DNA of 64,000 nt from Coptis chinensis (taxonomy: Eukaryota; Streptophyta; Magnoliopsida; Ranunculales; Ranunculaceae). The translations under genes were made by a program, and so were the position numbers. Below the pieces are notes generated by a model, which was given only the letters and a program-made list of their open reading frames with translations, was not told where the DNA came from and ran no database searches. Shown here one piece after another: positions 1-10,963 of the stretch. Where the stretch lies: positions 37,942,501 through 38,006,500 of the forward strand of contig CM027383.1 of the NCBI GenBank assembly GCA_015680905.1, read 5' to 3'. Positions within the stretch are counted from its first letter, which is position 1, and each line of letters starts with the position of its first letter.

Positions 1-756
1 CGGTTGATAGAAATAACACTGTTGCTGGGGGAGTTTTCTTTATATTTTTACTAATATATCTTATAGCATATATAGTAATACACACCTATATTACAATAAA
101 TGAATAAAATCATTTATCATAATTCAAAAAGTAAACACAAACAAATATGCATATTACAAAAATGTGTAATAGTTGAAAAAGATCGACTTCATATAAAAAC
201 ATACTCTTTTTTTACATTGGATTTTAGTTTTTTAAACTCATTCAAATCCTACTGCTGTGTCTTTAATTTTACATTTAATCCAAAAAAAAAAAAATTTTAG
301 AAATTAGTCCGTCTAGACCCGCCTAATTAGTCCACCAAATTTTTAAATAACTTGGCCTAGGCCAATTGGTTGAACACCGCCTAGAGACTGCCTAAGCGGC
401 CACATAGACCGATTTTTAAAACACTGACTACATGAAAAGATAGTGGCCCTCCAATCAACAAAGACTGTTCGGGCCCTTGTTGGACCATGAAAGGGGCCTC
501 TGGGTAAACACTAGTATTAGTGTATCATTATCACAACATATATAAGTCAGTCTCATTTTCCCCTTTAGTCAGTGTTAGAGGAGTTTGCAGTGTAGAAGAA
601 TGAGCTTCTTTCACATACAAAAATCGGGACTCAAATGAGAGTGTTGACTGTTTAATGAGAACTATTGTGTCGGCCGTGGTTCACATGAAGACCGAAAACA
701 TGAATGTGACTATTTTACCGACAAAATAAAGAAGCCTAAAGGACGTTTACGACGTA

Positions 757-800
<44 letters not shown>

Positions 801-1118
801 TATCATAGCAAATTAAAACTATTAATATATATATATATATAAGGTTGGTGGCTACCGTGGGTATGAATAATGACATGGGATCTTCACCAAAAAAAAATAG
901 TTATGACATGGGATTCCTGTGATACGTTATGCATGTGACCCCATTTTTTCTAACTTTTATCGATCTCATTTTTCCTCATTGGAATTAAGTATCGAGTAGT
1001 ATAAAACATACTCTTTCCTTTTGATATATCTTTTTCAGTGCAAAAACATATATTTAGAGTGTACCCATATTTAACTTACGGATTTGTAAAGAGTGGCCGG
1101 TCCATGATTGATTGATAA
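1..1118. other. AT-rich spacer without a recognisable gene
   Basis: I see no coding segment with a family signature here. Short ORFs are AT-rich and show no motif. The stretch holds a TA microsatellite near 759-800 and a shorter one near 825-841, and a homopurine A tract near 280-296. The last three bases before the next element (1119-1121) are its target duplication. Confidence 0.6.
759..800. repeat. (TA)n microsatellite
   Basis: A nearly pure run of alternating A and T, with one G interruption near 795. A second, shorter run follows at about 825-841. Confidence 0.95.
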
Positions 1119-1136
1119 GTTCACTACTACAAAAAT

Positions 1137-1400
1137 GCACATTAGCCACGGTAGGTTATTTGGTATATACCACTGTTCCCATAATAACAGTGGTTTATAC
1201 TCATTCACCACGGTACAAAACACTTTCTTAGTTTTGGAACAAACAAATACCACTGATTTTGTGAAACGGTAGTATATAATACTCTATATACCACGGTATT
1301 ATCAAATATAACATAATATTTTTTTTGTATTCGTATACCCCACTGTTTTCGTGAAAACGGTGGTTTATATTTTGGGCAAAATTATAGCTACCGTGGGCGA
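1137..1400. repeat. Left subterminal repeat cluster of CACTA-1
   Basis: Repeated short blocks such as CCACGGT, CACTGTT and ACCGTGG recur every 20-60 bases next to the left terminus. The mirror cluster is at the right end. In CACTA elements such subterminal motifs bind the transposase; that role is inferred here from position and repetition. Confidence 0.75.
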
Positions 1401-1965
1401 AGTTCTGGGGAAGACTCTGCTAGAACTTCTGTTCCACTTCTATCTCTTCATAATTTCTGCCACCATGGTTCCACGATTTGAGAGAAATCAGTCGACCAAC
1501 TACAAGTTTGCTGTCTTTGCGTGTAAATATTTCAGCAGATGTAAAGAACCCATTACCCAATTTCTCTCTAAAACAAGAATCAAAGGTAAAAACTTAATCT
1601 TTTTCAGAAATTAAACAATGGGTGCATCTCATTTCTTCGAATTCTTTTACTTTTAATGGTTTCTTGCCAGAAATCTTGATTTTTTGATGAAATTTTGTTC
1701 ATCTTGTAACTGGGAAAGATAGAAGTTGGTTACAAGATGCCGAAATCAAGAGAAAGATTGATTAGAAGCCAAGATTCAATGCCTGGTTTTGGGTTTGGTT
1801 AGCATAACAATATCTGGGTTTGGGTTTTTTTTTTTTCCGTGTCACACTTCTCTGCTCACATGATCACATCACATTCAAAGGTGCCCTGTTAGAAAAAACC
1901 CTTCAATTTTCAATTTATTGGTAGATAATGATAAACTAAGAGAAAACCTCTTTAATTTTTGAAAG

Positions 1966-3142
1966 GCGGATGACCTACTTCACACCGCTTGTGGGACACC
2001 AAATTATGTTGCTCGAGGTATTTTTCTGGTTCTATCTTCGCTTAATCATGAATTGGTTTTCACTATTGCATCTTATGACAGTTTGTATTTTTCCCGGTGT
2101 TTTTCTTATATTAGGTTCTTAATGATAAAGGTTATGATGGAACAACAGAGGATATATGGTCCTGTGGAGTGATTTTTTTTGTTCTTATGGTGGCTACTTG
2201 CCTTTGCCTTTTGACGTCAAATCTAATATCTCGATCGTAAAGGTGACTACTTAAATATGCTTTCCTTCCCATCTCAATATTAATATTTGATCGAGAAGTG
2301 ATGCATGATCTAGTTCATCAAACCGCAGATCAACAAGGCTGATTTTACGTGTCCTTTATGGTTTTCGGGCCCAAACAAGAAAGAACCTAATTAAAGCGCA
2401 TCCTTGACCCCAATCCTCTTCGTAAGTTGTCTCCACTCTCGAGAAAGCTTCCTCCATGCTAGTGGTTTTATAGTTAAATTTTTGTCCCCAATCCCAATCT
2501 TTGAGCTTGTTCTGTACTGAAATCAGCATCCTAGATTTAATGTGCTTGGCTTTTCTATAATGTTACACCTTTTTATGTTCCCCAGAGAATTACAATCCCT
2601 AACATACTAGAAAATGAATGGTTTAAGAAAGGGTACATACCACCAGACTTTGAACAAGGAGAAGACGTAAGCCTCGATGATGTTGTTGTTGTATTTAACG
2701 ACTCAAAGGTATGATCATTAATTCATATCTTCAGCATTCCAAATTTATGATGAATTGAGCCCTTATGCTCAGTTTTTTTTTTATTATTATTTCCATTTTC
2801 GGTGGTGTTAATGTAAGCGTAAAGAGTATGATTCGTTCACCACCAGCGGTCAAAACAACCAAAGAAGATGACATATTTGTTTCCCTTAGCAATTTATTGA
2901 GTTTGTGCTGGTGAAAAAAGAAAGACTTGTAATGTATCTCGTCCTTTCTTTTCGAAGACGGAACCTTTAAAAATGGTTGAAGAGTGAACTTGTTATTGGG
3001 ATCTTTAATTTTAATGTGGCACTCCATTTTGTAGGAATATCTTGTAACTGAAAAGAAAGAAAATCCCGTATCAATGAATGCATTTGAGTTTATTTCTAGA
3101 TCACAATGCTTCGATCTTGGAAGCTTATTTGAGAAACAAGAG
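1966..3142 (+). pseudogene. CIPK (SnRK3) protein kinase fragment, five exons, captured by CACTA-1
   Basis: Five exon-like blocks, mostly with GT/AG borders, encode consecutive parts of a CBL-interacting protein kinase. The block at about 1966-2017 gives the activation loop (LLHTACGTPNYVA). 2115-2242 gives [20 protein letters not shown]. 2329-2421 gives INKADFTCPLW and, after a frameshift, KRILDPNPL. 2586-2708 gives IPNILENEWFKKGY with an acidic linker. 3035-3142 gives the CBL-binding NAF motif (MNAFEFISRSQCFDLGSLFEKQE). The wording is closest to what I know of the CIPK3/9/26 group. The N-terminal kinase lobe and the C-terminal PPI domain are missing. Frameshifts and loss of the Pro-Glu after VA show that it is not functional. 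Introns are kept, so the capture was from DNA and not from a transcript. Confidence 0.9.
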
Positions 3143-3957
3143 GTTTTATCATTAGGTTACAAAAGATTCCCTGTTATGTGAATTTATTCATTTCTAGTTG
3201 CAATGTTGGAGTGTTGAACCTAATTTCTAGTTAATATACCTTGCCTTTTGCTTACCAAACTTGTCAGTACTTGCGGTTAATCTAAGAAGCCATTGATACC
3301 CTAAATTACTTCATGTGATTTGAAATTGTTGTTCAATTTAGCATTATTTGCTTCTAGTAACTTGATGTAGCAGGTCTGTCCTGCTTACTACCTCCCCTTT
3401 ATTCTAACAGTATAGAGAATTGAAACAAATATTTTCCCTTTGATTTGTATCTTTGTGACTGCAAGAACTGCAAGGTATTTTATTTTATTATGAAACTTGC
3501 AAATTAGGGTGAGTGGGGAAAGGACATTATCTCCTAAAATTTTCATTTTTGGTTGACTAATGAATGCTCCTTTGTAATCTTGGGTAGTATAGGTTGAGGT
3601 ATGCCTAACCTCATATGTTGTTGTCATTGCCTTTACTTGCCTATATATAACAACGGCGAGGAAGGATCGAGTTGTGTTTGGATGTGTAAACACCCTATGT
3701 ATTTTTAGGATGTATATATTCTTCCGCTAGGTTTCCTTATTTTGATTCATAATTCTGAAAAACAAATTAAAGACTATCAGATTTATCTCAATTACAAGCC
3801 CATACTTATAATCTAGGATTTCTTGGGAACCAAGAGTCCAACACCTAGAAATCAGACGTACTCTTACAAAGCTAATTAATCAATTTGGAGCTGAATGGAT
3901 CCACATGTAATTTCTTTCAACCGCCACTCTGTATCGTTATCCTAGAACCTCTAGGAC
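3143..3957. other. CACTA-1 interior without recognisable gene
   Basis: Downstream of the last CIPK exon I see no continuation of the kinase C-terminus, and no ORF with a family signature in either strand. Confidence 0.5.
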
Positions 3958-4286
3958 ACACTATACTAGGTTTTTAACAATGGGTATCGGTTGGTGGATG
4001 TTGATAAAAACATATTTAACCTATAGTTTCCCTACATTTACTACTCCAAATCAACTAAAGGAATCGCTTCAAGAACATTTGAACACTTGTATAAAGAGAA
4101 AAGAGAAAGTACCTGATCCAGAATCCCTCACTTAGCGACTTCACCCTGAACACAAGCAAAGCAAGAGCAAGAGCACCAAATTTGCAGACGACACCCGAAT
4201 CATTGAGCACAAGGTTATCCGAAAACATGGCAGCTGAAACGTTAAGTGAACTGCCGATACCCATTGTTAAAAACCTAGTATAGTGT
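3958..4286. repeat. Perfect 33-bp inverted repeat enclosing an exon-like ORF
   Basis: Bases 3958-3990 are the exact reverse complement of 4254-4286, separated by 263 bp. The right arm contains the start codon and 5' leader of the minus-strand ORF at 4055-4264, so the left arm is an inverted copy of that leader. Similarity does not extend visibly beyond the arms. It could be a small insertion, or a fold-back left by a rearrangement during capture. Confidence 0.9.
4055..4264 (-). pseudogene. Exon-like ORF of unknown function inside the palindrome
   Basis: The minus-strand ORF starts MGIGSSLNVSAAMFSDN and contains a hydrophobic stretch (GALALALLVF) followed by RVKSLSEGFW. A good 5' splice site (CAG then GTACTTTCTC) falls after about 50 codons, at base 4113, so this looks like a captured first exon. 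The sequence after the donor is intron-like. One membrane segment is plausible. I do not recognise the family. Confidence 0.4.
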
Positions 4287-4839
4287 ATGTTCCTTCAAAG
4301 GATTTTATTCAAGGTTAGTTATTTTTGTTTAGCTATCATGAATGGAGAAACCGACTTCTAGGTTTCCTTAAATTTGGATTGAAGAGAATATATACGAGGA
4401 GTTACATGTGGTGGTTCATGGGCTATAGGGTTTACACCTCTAATTTTCAATTCCTTGTATCTTGAATTAATAATTGGATAGCTAGACCACCTGCTGGAAC
4501 CAAGCAAGAACTGTTTTTGATATCTGAATTGAGAGTTGTGCTCAGAAAGGCCGCAATAGGCCGTTGTCAGGCCACAAGGAGTCTATCACCAAGCCATTTG
4601 TCGGACCGCTACATGCCATGTTAGGTCACTGCAGGCTTTCATCGGGCTACCACAAGCCGCAATGAGCTTTGATATATCCGTGCCTATTTTATTAACTTAT
4701 TGTTTTATTTCCCGCGTAATTAATCGGTTGTTAGAATAGTAGTGAGATAAGTATATTAATGACATGCCATTATCATAGGTTCTCTTGGCGCTAAATACTT
4801 CTTTTTTGTCTACTTCTTTTTGTCTAGGTTGAATAATAA

Positions 4840-5170
4840 TATATATATGGTGCGTTTACTCGAGAATTCGGGAAAAATCTCGAATAAGTAGAAGTGAAGT
4901 GACATACTAGGTAGAATACCGATTCAAAGTTGAGAATCGGTGAGGGGACGTTACATGGTTAGAACGAGAGTGAGGAACCTATACTGCCTTCCTCATCGGA
5001 AACGGTTTAATCCATCCCCATAGATCCTTACCCGAATAGGGGAACTATGATTGGCTTGATCCCTAAATGGATACGTAGGCAGCCACCCGGCTCAGCCGCT
5101 TCCAAAGGAAAACACTCACCCCTTGTAGTAAGAAAATCGGTTGTTCAAGTTATTTTATTTCTAGTTAATT
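4840..5170. other. Possible gypsy-type LTR remnant in CACTA-1
   Basis: The segment around 5060-5100 contains a TACGTAGGCAGCC core followed by CCGGCTCAGCCGC. That core is frequent near the 3' end of plant Ty3/gypsy LTRs, and element A's LTR has a related TGCCTACGTACCC. I could not find matching ends or a target duplication, so this may only be a fragment. Confidence 0.3.
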
Positions 5171-7857
5171 CTAGTACAATTCATTTGCCTACGTGGTAAG
5201 CATGATAGAAATCTTGTGAGTATGAATTATATTGAATGCTAATGTTTTTCTTGAGAGTATGTTAATCAATGCACTTACGAGGATTTAATAAGGAAACGGT
5301 AAGTGGTATTAAGCAGCTAAAGGTATGTGTTAACCTCGTCTTTTGTTTCAATTTCATTTTAAGTGGATTATTATATATTGACTACGTATCCAACACTGAG
5401 CGTTGGAGTATCTTCACAGGTGCTCCCATAAGACAAGAAAAGGCGTACGGGTAAATTAAGAACAATTTAACGTGAAACGCACTCGGATTGGCTAAGGCGG
5501 TTCTTTTAGCTCTTTCTTGTTTATAAATTTATTCATTTAAGTTGTTTTGTAATAATTTAGTATTTCTTTATTGTCTTTAATAATGAATTCATATTAGGAT
5601 GCATCCATTAGTTAGAAAGTATGACATGGATTAGCGTCAATTGGGAAAGACTGATCTGGGGTATGAGATTTGTTTCGGGGCACTGCAACTACTTGATTTA
5701 ACTGGCATTTGTCGAGATGGTTAAGTAGCCGGTGCCACGAATCAATATCTTTAGTAGTTGGGTTTATGGTTGAGGTTTTAATATAATAAATGGAAGTGTA
5801 TTATTTAATTTTTAGGTTAGGACAGATTGTAGATTTATGAAAGGTTAGAAATACAGAGGAGACTCTACCGAATTTTTTATTTTATTTTATTTTTTTTAGA
5901 ACGCCGATGTTCAGAGGGGGTTTTATATTTTAGTTATAGTTTGGACTCGTGTGAATTAAACCCGCTCACGTCTTGGTTTATTAGATTGTTGAATATTTAG
6001 ATTGAGCTCTTTTACCTGAATATTCAATTGTCTGAAAAACCGGGCTCCGGTTTGTAACAAACCTTGCTCACTTAGGACTAATAACTTTGGCTGATTTATA
6101 TTGTTTAGGAATATGTTTGTATTTTAATTTCTTTTGTCGGCAGCTTTGTTGGTTGTTCGTGAACATTTGGATGTGGACAAAATGGTTATGGTAAATTATT
6201 GTTTACTTCTATTTTGGTGACCTATTTACTTTATTTTGTTTAAACTAATGTTGCATTGGGTTGGTATGTTTTTCAGGTGGCTCAAGCTCAACTCACTGGA
6301 GCATACTCTTTCAGTTGTCAGGTGTTGGATAACCTACATCATAAAAATTAGTTTATATATACATGTCCTAGTGTTGCTCATAATTCTTACCCAATCAAAG
6401 ACCATGACTTTGCTAGAAGCTTATAACTACTTCAGTCGCTTAAGTATTTAACTCATAGCTGATTGGTCATTGGTAGTGTGTTAGTTCCCCGATTTATGGT
6501 GGTATTTCTAGTTGCCTTTTTTTTTTGTACCAAGGAGATATTCATTTTTTTTGTGTTTTCATTTTTCAGCACTTCCACAATTTACAAGTGTCTTTACAAT
6601 TAAGTTCCCCATCATATTTGACAAGTGTTGTTTTTTTTATTACTTGTCTTCCTTTCTCTTGCATATATATTTGAGAAATTTCATAAAAACATTCTATATG
6701 GCCATTATGTCTTGAAGGTGAGGTTTGTATTTGGGCATGGTTACTTAGAGCTCCTTAAGATTGATAAGCGACTACACCTTAGTTGTTTCGTTCTTACTTT
6801 TCAGTTATTGTGATGGGATCATGTTTTGTATATGTGGACAATCAGTTGTACTGCATTTGCGTTTAAACTAAGGTTCACTAATTCACTTGTATGTATATCT
6901 TAATTGGACTTATTAAATGGGATAGATGGTTTTGCGCAAACGAAGTGCTCTCTCTCTCTCTCCCCATATACATGTTCCCCTTATAAAGGTATTAGTGACC
7001 CATGCCAAGCACTACAAACATTGTATTTTAGTCCAAATAGGACAATATATTTCTTTATACATTTCAACCTTGAGATGGAGTAGACTATTGCGAAGTACTA
7101 GTGCAAGGTTGCATATTTGGGGGGTAGTTGCATTATTTTTCATTATATTACTTGTACATAGGGCACGTACCAACCTGGTGATACAGAGTGGGTATTATGT
7201 AACGAAGTTTATGACGATGGAAATAATGGAAGCTTGTTTAGATAATTTTTTTTAGGGTATTTTAGATTTTGGTCCCACGATAGTTGGTTTATTATCGCAT
7301 TTTTTGTGTTACTCTTCATTATTAAGTTATTATATACTTTTTTATCTTTGATCGTGCAGATAACAAATCTATCCCTCAAAGATACATACACACAAGAGGA
7401 ACTTGATGTTGTTCGACTTGAAATTCTTAGATTCATCCAAAGATAATGGAGCATTCGAGCCAAGCCGAAGTCTTAGTTAGGTTTTGACCCTTTCCGGTTA
7501 AGGTGTGGTGCTTGGGTCTCACCATTTTTTTTTGATATTTTAGATAGAACAAATAGATTGCTTTTTTTATTGATGCAACAAGTTAGGTCATTATTATTTT
7601 CATATAACAAGTAAATTTGGATGTTTCTTTCATTATTGATGATTCAAAAAGTTCAAAATTCTTTTTAGCAATTCAATGTCTTTGTGTTGGATGTGTAAAT
7701 TTATTTCTTTTGTTTGTGTTGCACTATGAATTGTTTATTTGAGCAATGTGTTTTTAAATCCAAGTGTGGATATATATGGTGAAAATGGGCGGGTTGCAGG
7801 TTGAATGAATATGATTAGAATCAAATAATTAGTTTTTTTTTTTTTTTTTTAAAAAGA
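5171..7857 (+). other. CACTA-1 right interior with unrecognised exon-like pieces
   Basis: No transposase is visible. Several short open segments sit between plausible splice borders on the plus strand. One near 6143-6190 reads ALLVVREHLDVDKM. One near 6279-6326 reads VAQAQLTGAYSFS. One near 7360-7446 reads SLKDTYTQEELDVVRLEI and ends FIQR with a stop. They could be pieces of one further captured gene, but I do not recognise it. Confidence 0.35.
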
Positions 7858-8228
7858 CTATAAACCACGGTTTGATAAGAACCGAGGTATAAGCAGTTTA
7901 TATAACCCACGGTTTGTAATGACTATACACCACGGTTTGATAAGAACCGAGGTATAATCAGTTTATATAACCCACGGTTTGTATCCAATCGTCGTATATA
8001 TCATCACTATTTCCCACGGTTTGTAAATATAAGAGCAAACTTTTCGGACTATTAACCACGGTTTGTAAATCCTAATACCACTGTTTTACTCAAAGCCGTG
8101 GTATATAAGAGGTACTTTTCCCCACGGTTTTGTTAGAAGTATTTGTCACGGTGGTTGTTATCACGGTATGAAAACAGTGGCTAAAGACTTTTTACCACTG
8201 TAAATAACAGTGGTATATGAGCTTTTCT
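7858..8228. repeat. Right subterminal repeat cluster of CACTA-1
   Basis: More than ten copies of a CCACGGTTTG-like motif are spaced 20-70 bases apart. They include a near-exact tandem of about 60 bp at 7860-7980 (CACGGTTTGATAAGAACCG). They mirror the left-end cluster. Probable transposase-binding region. Confidence 0.8.
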
Positions 8229-8240
8229 GTAGTAGTGGTT

Positions 8241-10590
8241 GGCCAATGGATCGGAGCATGAGCTAGCCTTGTTTAATTTAAAGCAAAACTTGCATAACAA
8301 GTTTTATTAGTTTCACTTTTAATTTAGAGGGTAAGTAACTCTGAACATCTGAAGTCTTACAGGTCATGGAATGCGTGGGCAAATCTGATCGAACTTTTGA
8401 AGTTTGGTAGCAAATTTGGAAAGTTTTCATGATATTCGTAGTGACTTTGGTATCGGCCAGACGGCCACCAACATCAAATCCATTTCTTGATTTTTAGGAT
8501 TGTAAAATTGAAATGACCTACATTTGAAAGTTTTATTGAATAGGATTAAGCAAATGCGGTTTATTGCCTTCATAATACATCTTTTTACCGACACACAAAT
8601 AATGTATAATTTGTGCTAATAAGATGAGCTTTTCTCTTTTCGGTTAATTAATTAACTTGTGTATTCCAATCGAAGCCAAATTGGTTTGGACTTTGGAGTC
8701 ATGTTGACCATTTGTGATGTCTCAAGTTCAACTCTTACTTCTTTGTAATTGTGAGCAGCATTGGTGAATGCCCGTCTACCAATCACTAATCGGGCGTGGT
8801 GCCTAGCCCCAGTACGTGTTGTTGGCCAATTCAAATCACGCCTAGCAAGAAAAAGAGAATGCCGTTGGTCATTTGGTTAAATCATGCTTAGTATAAAAAG
8901 ATTATGTGATATTAATTAGTAACCTCCATCTATGTGAATCTCTACACTATATGATAGCCGGGTCATTGGGAATTCTCCTCAGTTCTAAAATAGGCAAATT
9001 TAAATTTCTTTGTTTACTTAATTTAGAAATACCAATACCTTCCTCACTAAATTTAAAATAAGTCCCACTTTTATTAATATAATTTGAATAAAGTCTTTTT
9101 GTTTATTAATAATTTAGAAACACCTCTCTAATGTCACTTAAATTAAATAATTACTCCTATCTTTCACATTGAAATTAAAATAAGTCTTATTTTATTATTG
9201 ATAATTAAAAAAAAAACCTTCTTAATATCACTTAAATAACATAATTATCTCTTATTTTGTTTTAAAAAATAAAATAAATGAGTCTCTCTTATATAATTAC
9301 AATTACCATTTACAATTAGAATCTAAATAAACCATGCTAACTATCGACATGGAGATACGGATTTTAAGACTTAAAAAAACCGATGCGTAGTAAAATTTGT
9401 ATAATTGTATAAATGACTATTATGGGATCCCACTGTTTACTATTTGCATTGACGTCCTTTTTAAGAATTAGGAAGTGACCTTTCCAGATTTGGTTCTAAA
9501 TCTCTAGTGAGCTGCATAGAGCCATAGATCCGTCATTAGTTTAAAATAATAATTAAACAGTGTTGATTCAATCATTTACTACTTTTCGCGTCGATCATTG
9601 AATAAGGATTCAATCTCATGAGTCCATGACATGTAAGCTAGCTATAGAATAGTAGACTACGTAGACATGCAGCATGTCTTCCAAATTTGTTATCATTTTG
9701 ACAGGGAATGGGACGTACGTAAATGAGCATATTAGTTCTATGAAAATGGTATTAGTGGCTCCCAAGTGAAGCCTTTGGGATACAAGGTCATTGGACCACT
9801 TGACCCTTATATCGTTAACTACCAAAACAATAAATTAATCTGTAATTTTGTAGCCTGTAGGAACGACAAACTGGAGGGTGAGGATTTCCGTGGATTTTTA
9901 TTTTGCCTTTAATTCTTTGTGGATTCTAATTACTATTAAGTAAGCTTTCATTGCAAACATTATGACTTGATTGAACAAGAAATGTGGAAGGAACGCGTTT
10001 TTAATTGAAAGGAAGCAAGCAGTACACAGTATACACTAGAAAGAGAGACTGAACTGCTCCGAATAACTAAATCCAAAAGAGTGTCCAATCAAATATTTTC
10101 GGTTCAGTACAGTGACCTACCTTGCCCTACCGACACTTTTTATGTTAGTTCCCATTAAGTATAGGAATACCCTTAATATTATTTTGAGGTGACAAATCAA
10201 ATGCTAATCTGCTGCTTAATAGCACCAAACAACTGTAGTAAGCATTAGTTGCACTGTTAATTTTCTTATCAACATTTCTGGACTAGATTCCCATGTTTGG
10301 GATTCTTCACTGAATACGGTCAACTAAGGATCCTGGGATTGAAAAAAAAAATGGAAACCCAACAACAGCAGTAGTGCCATTTGTTTAGGCTTAATTAGCC
10401 CCACTGTTGATCCTTCGTTTAGACTCTTCACGGACCATTCTCGAAAAAAAAAGAGGGACTTTTCATGGACCAGGCTTGCCAAGGCCTGAAAAGAGCTACC
10501 ATCACGGCATCTTATTAGATTTGGCATGTAAGTAAGAGTGCCACTACTTTTGGGCTACTAGCCATTTGGCCTGGCCTATGGCCGGACTTG
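8241..10590. other. Spacer, no gene seen
   Basis: AT-rich sequence with only short ORFs lacking motifs. About 8980-9300 contains diverged internal repeats (AAATAAGTC and AATTTAGAAA recur every 60-80 bases) that may be the decayed body of a small transposon. I found no clear terminal repeats. Confidence 0.5.
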
Positions 10591-10665
10591 CTACATCTAT
10601 CTATCTATCTATATAAAAGCTTGCGCATATTTTTTTTCCACAATATATCGGCTCTATTTTCCAAT

Positions 10666-10955
10666 CAGGGCAGGCTCAACCCCTTAGCAAAATAGGCAGC
10701 TGCTTAGGGCCCCGCAGCCCAAAGGGCCCCAATATAATTCAGCCCAATGTTTTCTTTTCAGCCCACTATCGTTTTTCAGGCCCTTATTTAAGGGTTAGAT
10801 AACGTACATTGGAATCTATGAAATAACGTTAGATAGTCATTTGTTTTCCTCGCTTTCTCCAACGTTTCTCTCACATTCTCTAACCAAAAAAATTCCTCGC
10901 ATCTATTGGCATTTGAACTTTGCCTAGGGCCCCTGATTGTCTTGAGCCGCCCCTG
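10666..10955. mobile_element. 290-bp hAT-type MITE
   Basis: The ends are CAGGGCAGGCTCAA and, inverted, CAGGGGCGGCTCAAG, an imperfect terminal inverted repeat. Both sides carry the same eight bases TTTCCAAT (10658-10665 and 10956-10963), as expected for hAT elements. No coding capacity. The subterminal GGGCCC runs (TTAGGGCCCC at the left, CTAGGGCCCC at the right) are also mirrored. Confidence 0.93.
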
Positions 10956-10963
10956 TTTCCAAT

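Larger units (their letters stand above)
1122..8237. mobile_element. CACTA-1: non-autonomous CACTA (En/Spm-type) transposon with captured gene pieces
   Basis: The left end begins CACTACTACAAAAATG and the right end finishes with the inverted form GTAGTAGTG. Both ends are flanked by the same three bases, GTT (1119-1121 and 8238-8240), the 3-bp duplication expected for this superfamily. Subterminal repeats containing CCACGGT and ACCGTGG cluster at both ends in opposite orientation. I found no TNP2-type transposase in the 7.1 kb. The interior instead holds a spliced CIPK kinase fragment, a palindrome-flanked exon-like ORF and other exon-like pieces. The element therefore probably depends on a transposase from elsewhere and belongs to the gene-fragment-carrying kind of CACTA. 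The boundaries are firm; the internal gene calls vary in strength. Confidence 0.93.

Noticed and set aside
2731..3027. Minus-strand 98-codon ORF in CACTA-1
   Set aside because: It lies in the intron between two plus-strand CIPK exons and has no motif.
8960..9330. Possible Stowaway-like MITE (TTCTCCTCAGTTCTAAAATA)
   Set aside because: I could not find an inverted partner end or a TA duplication.
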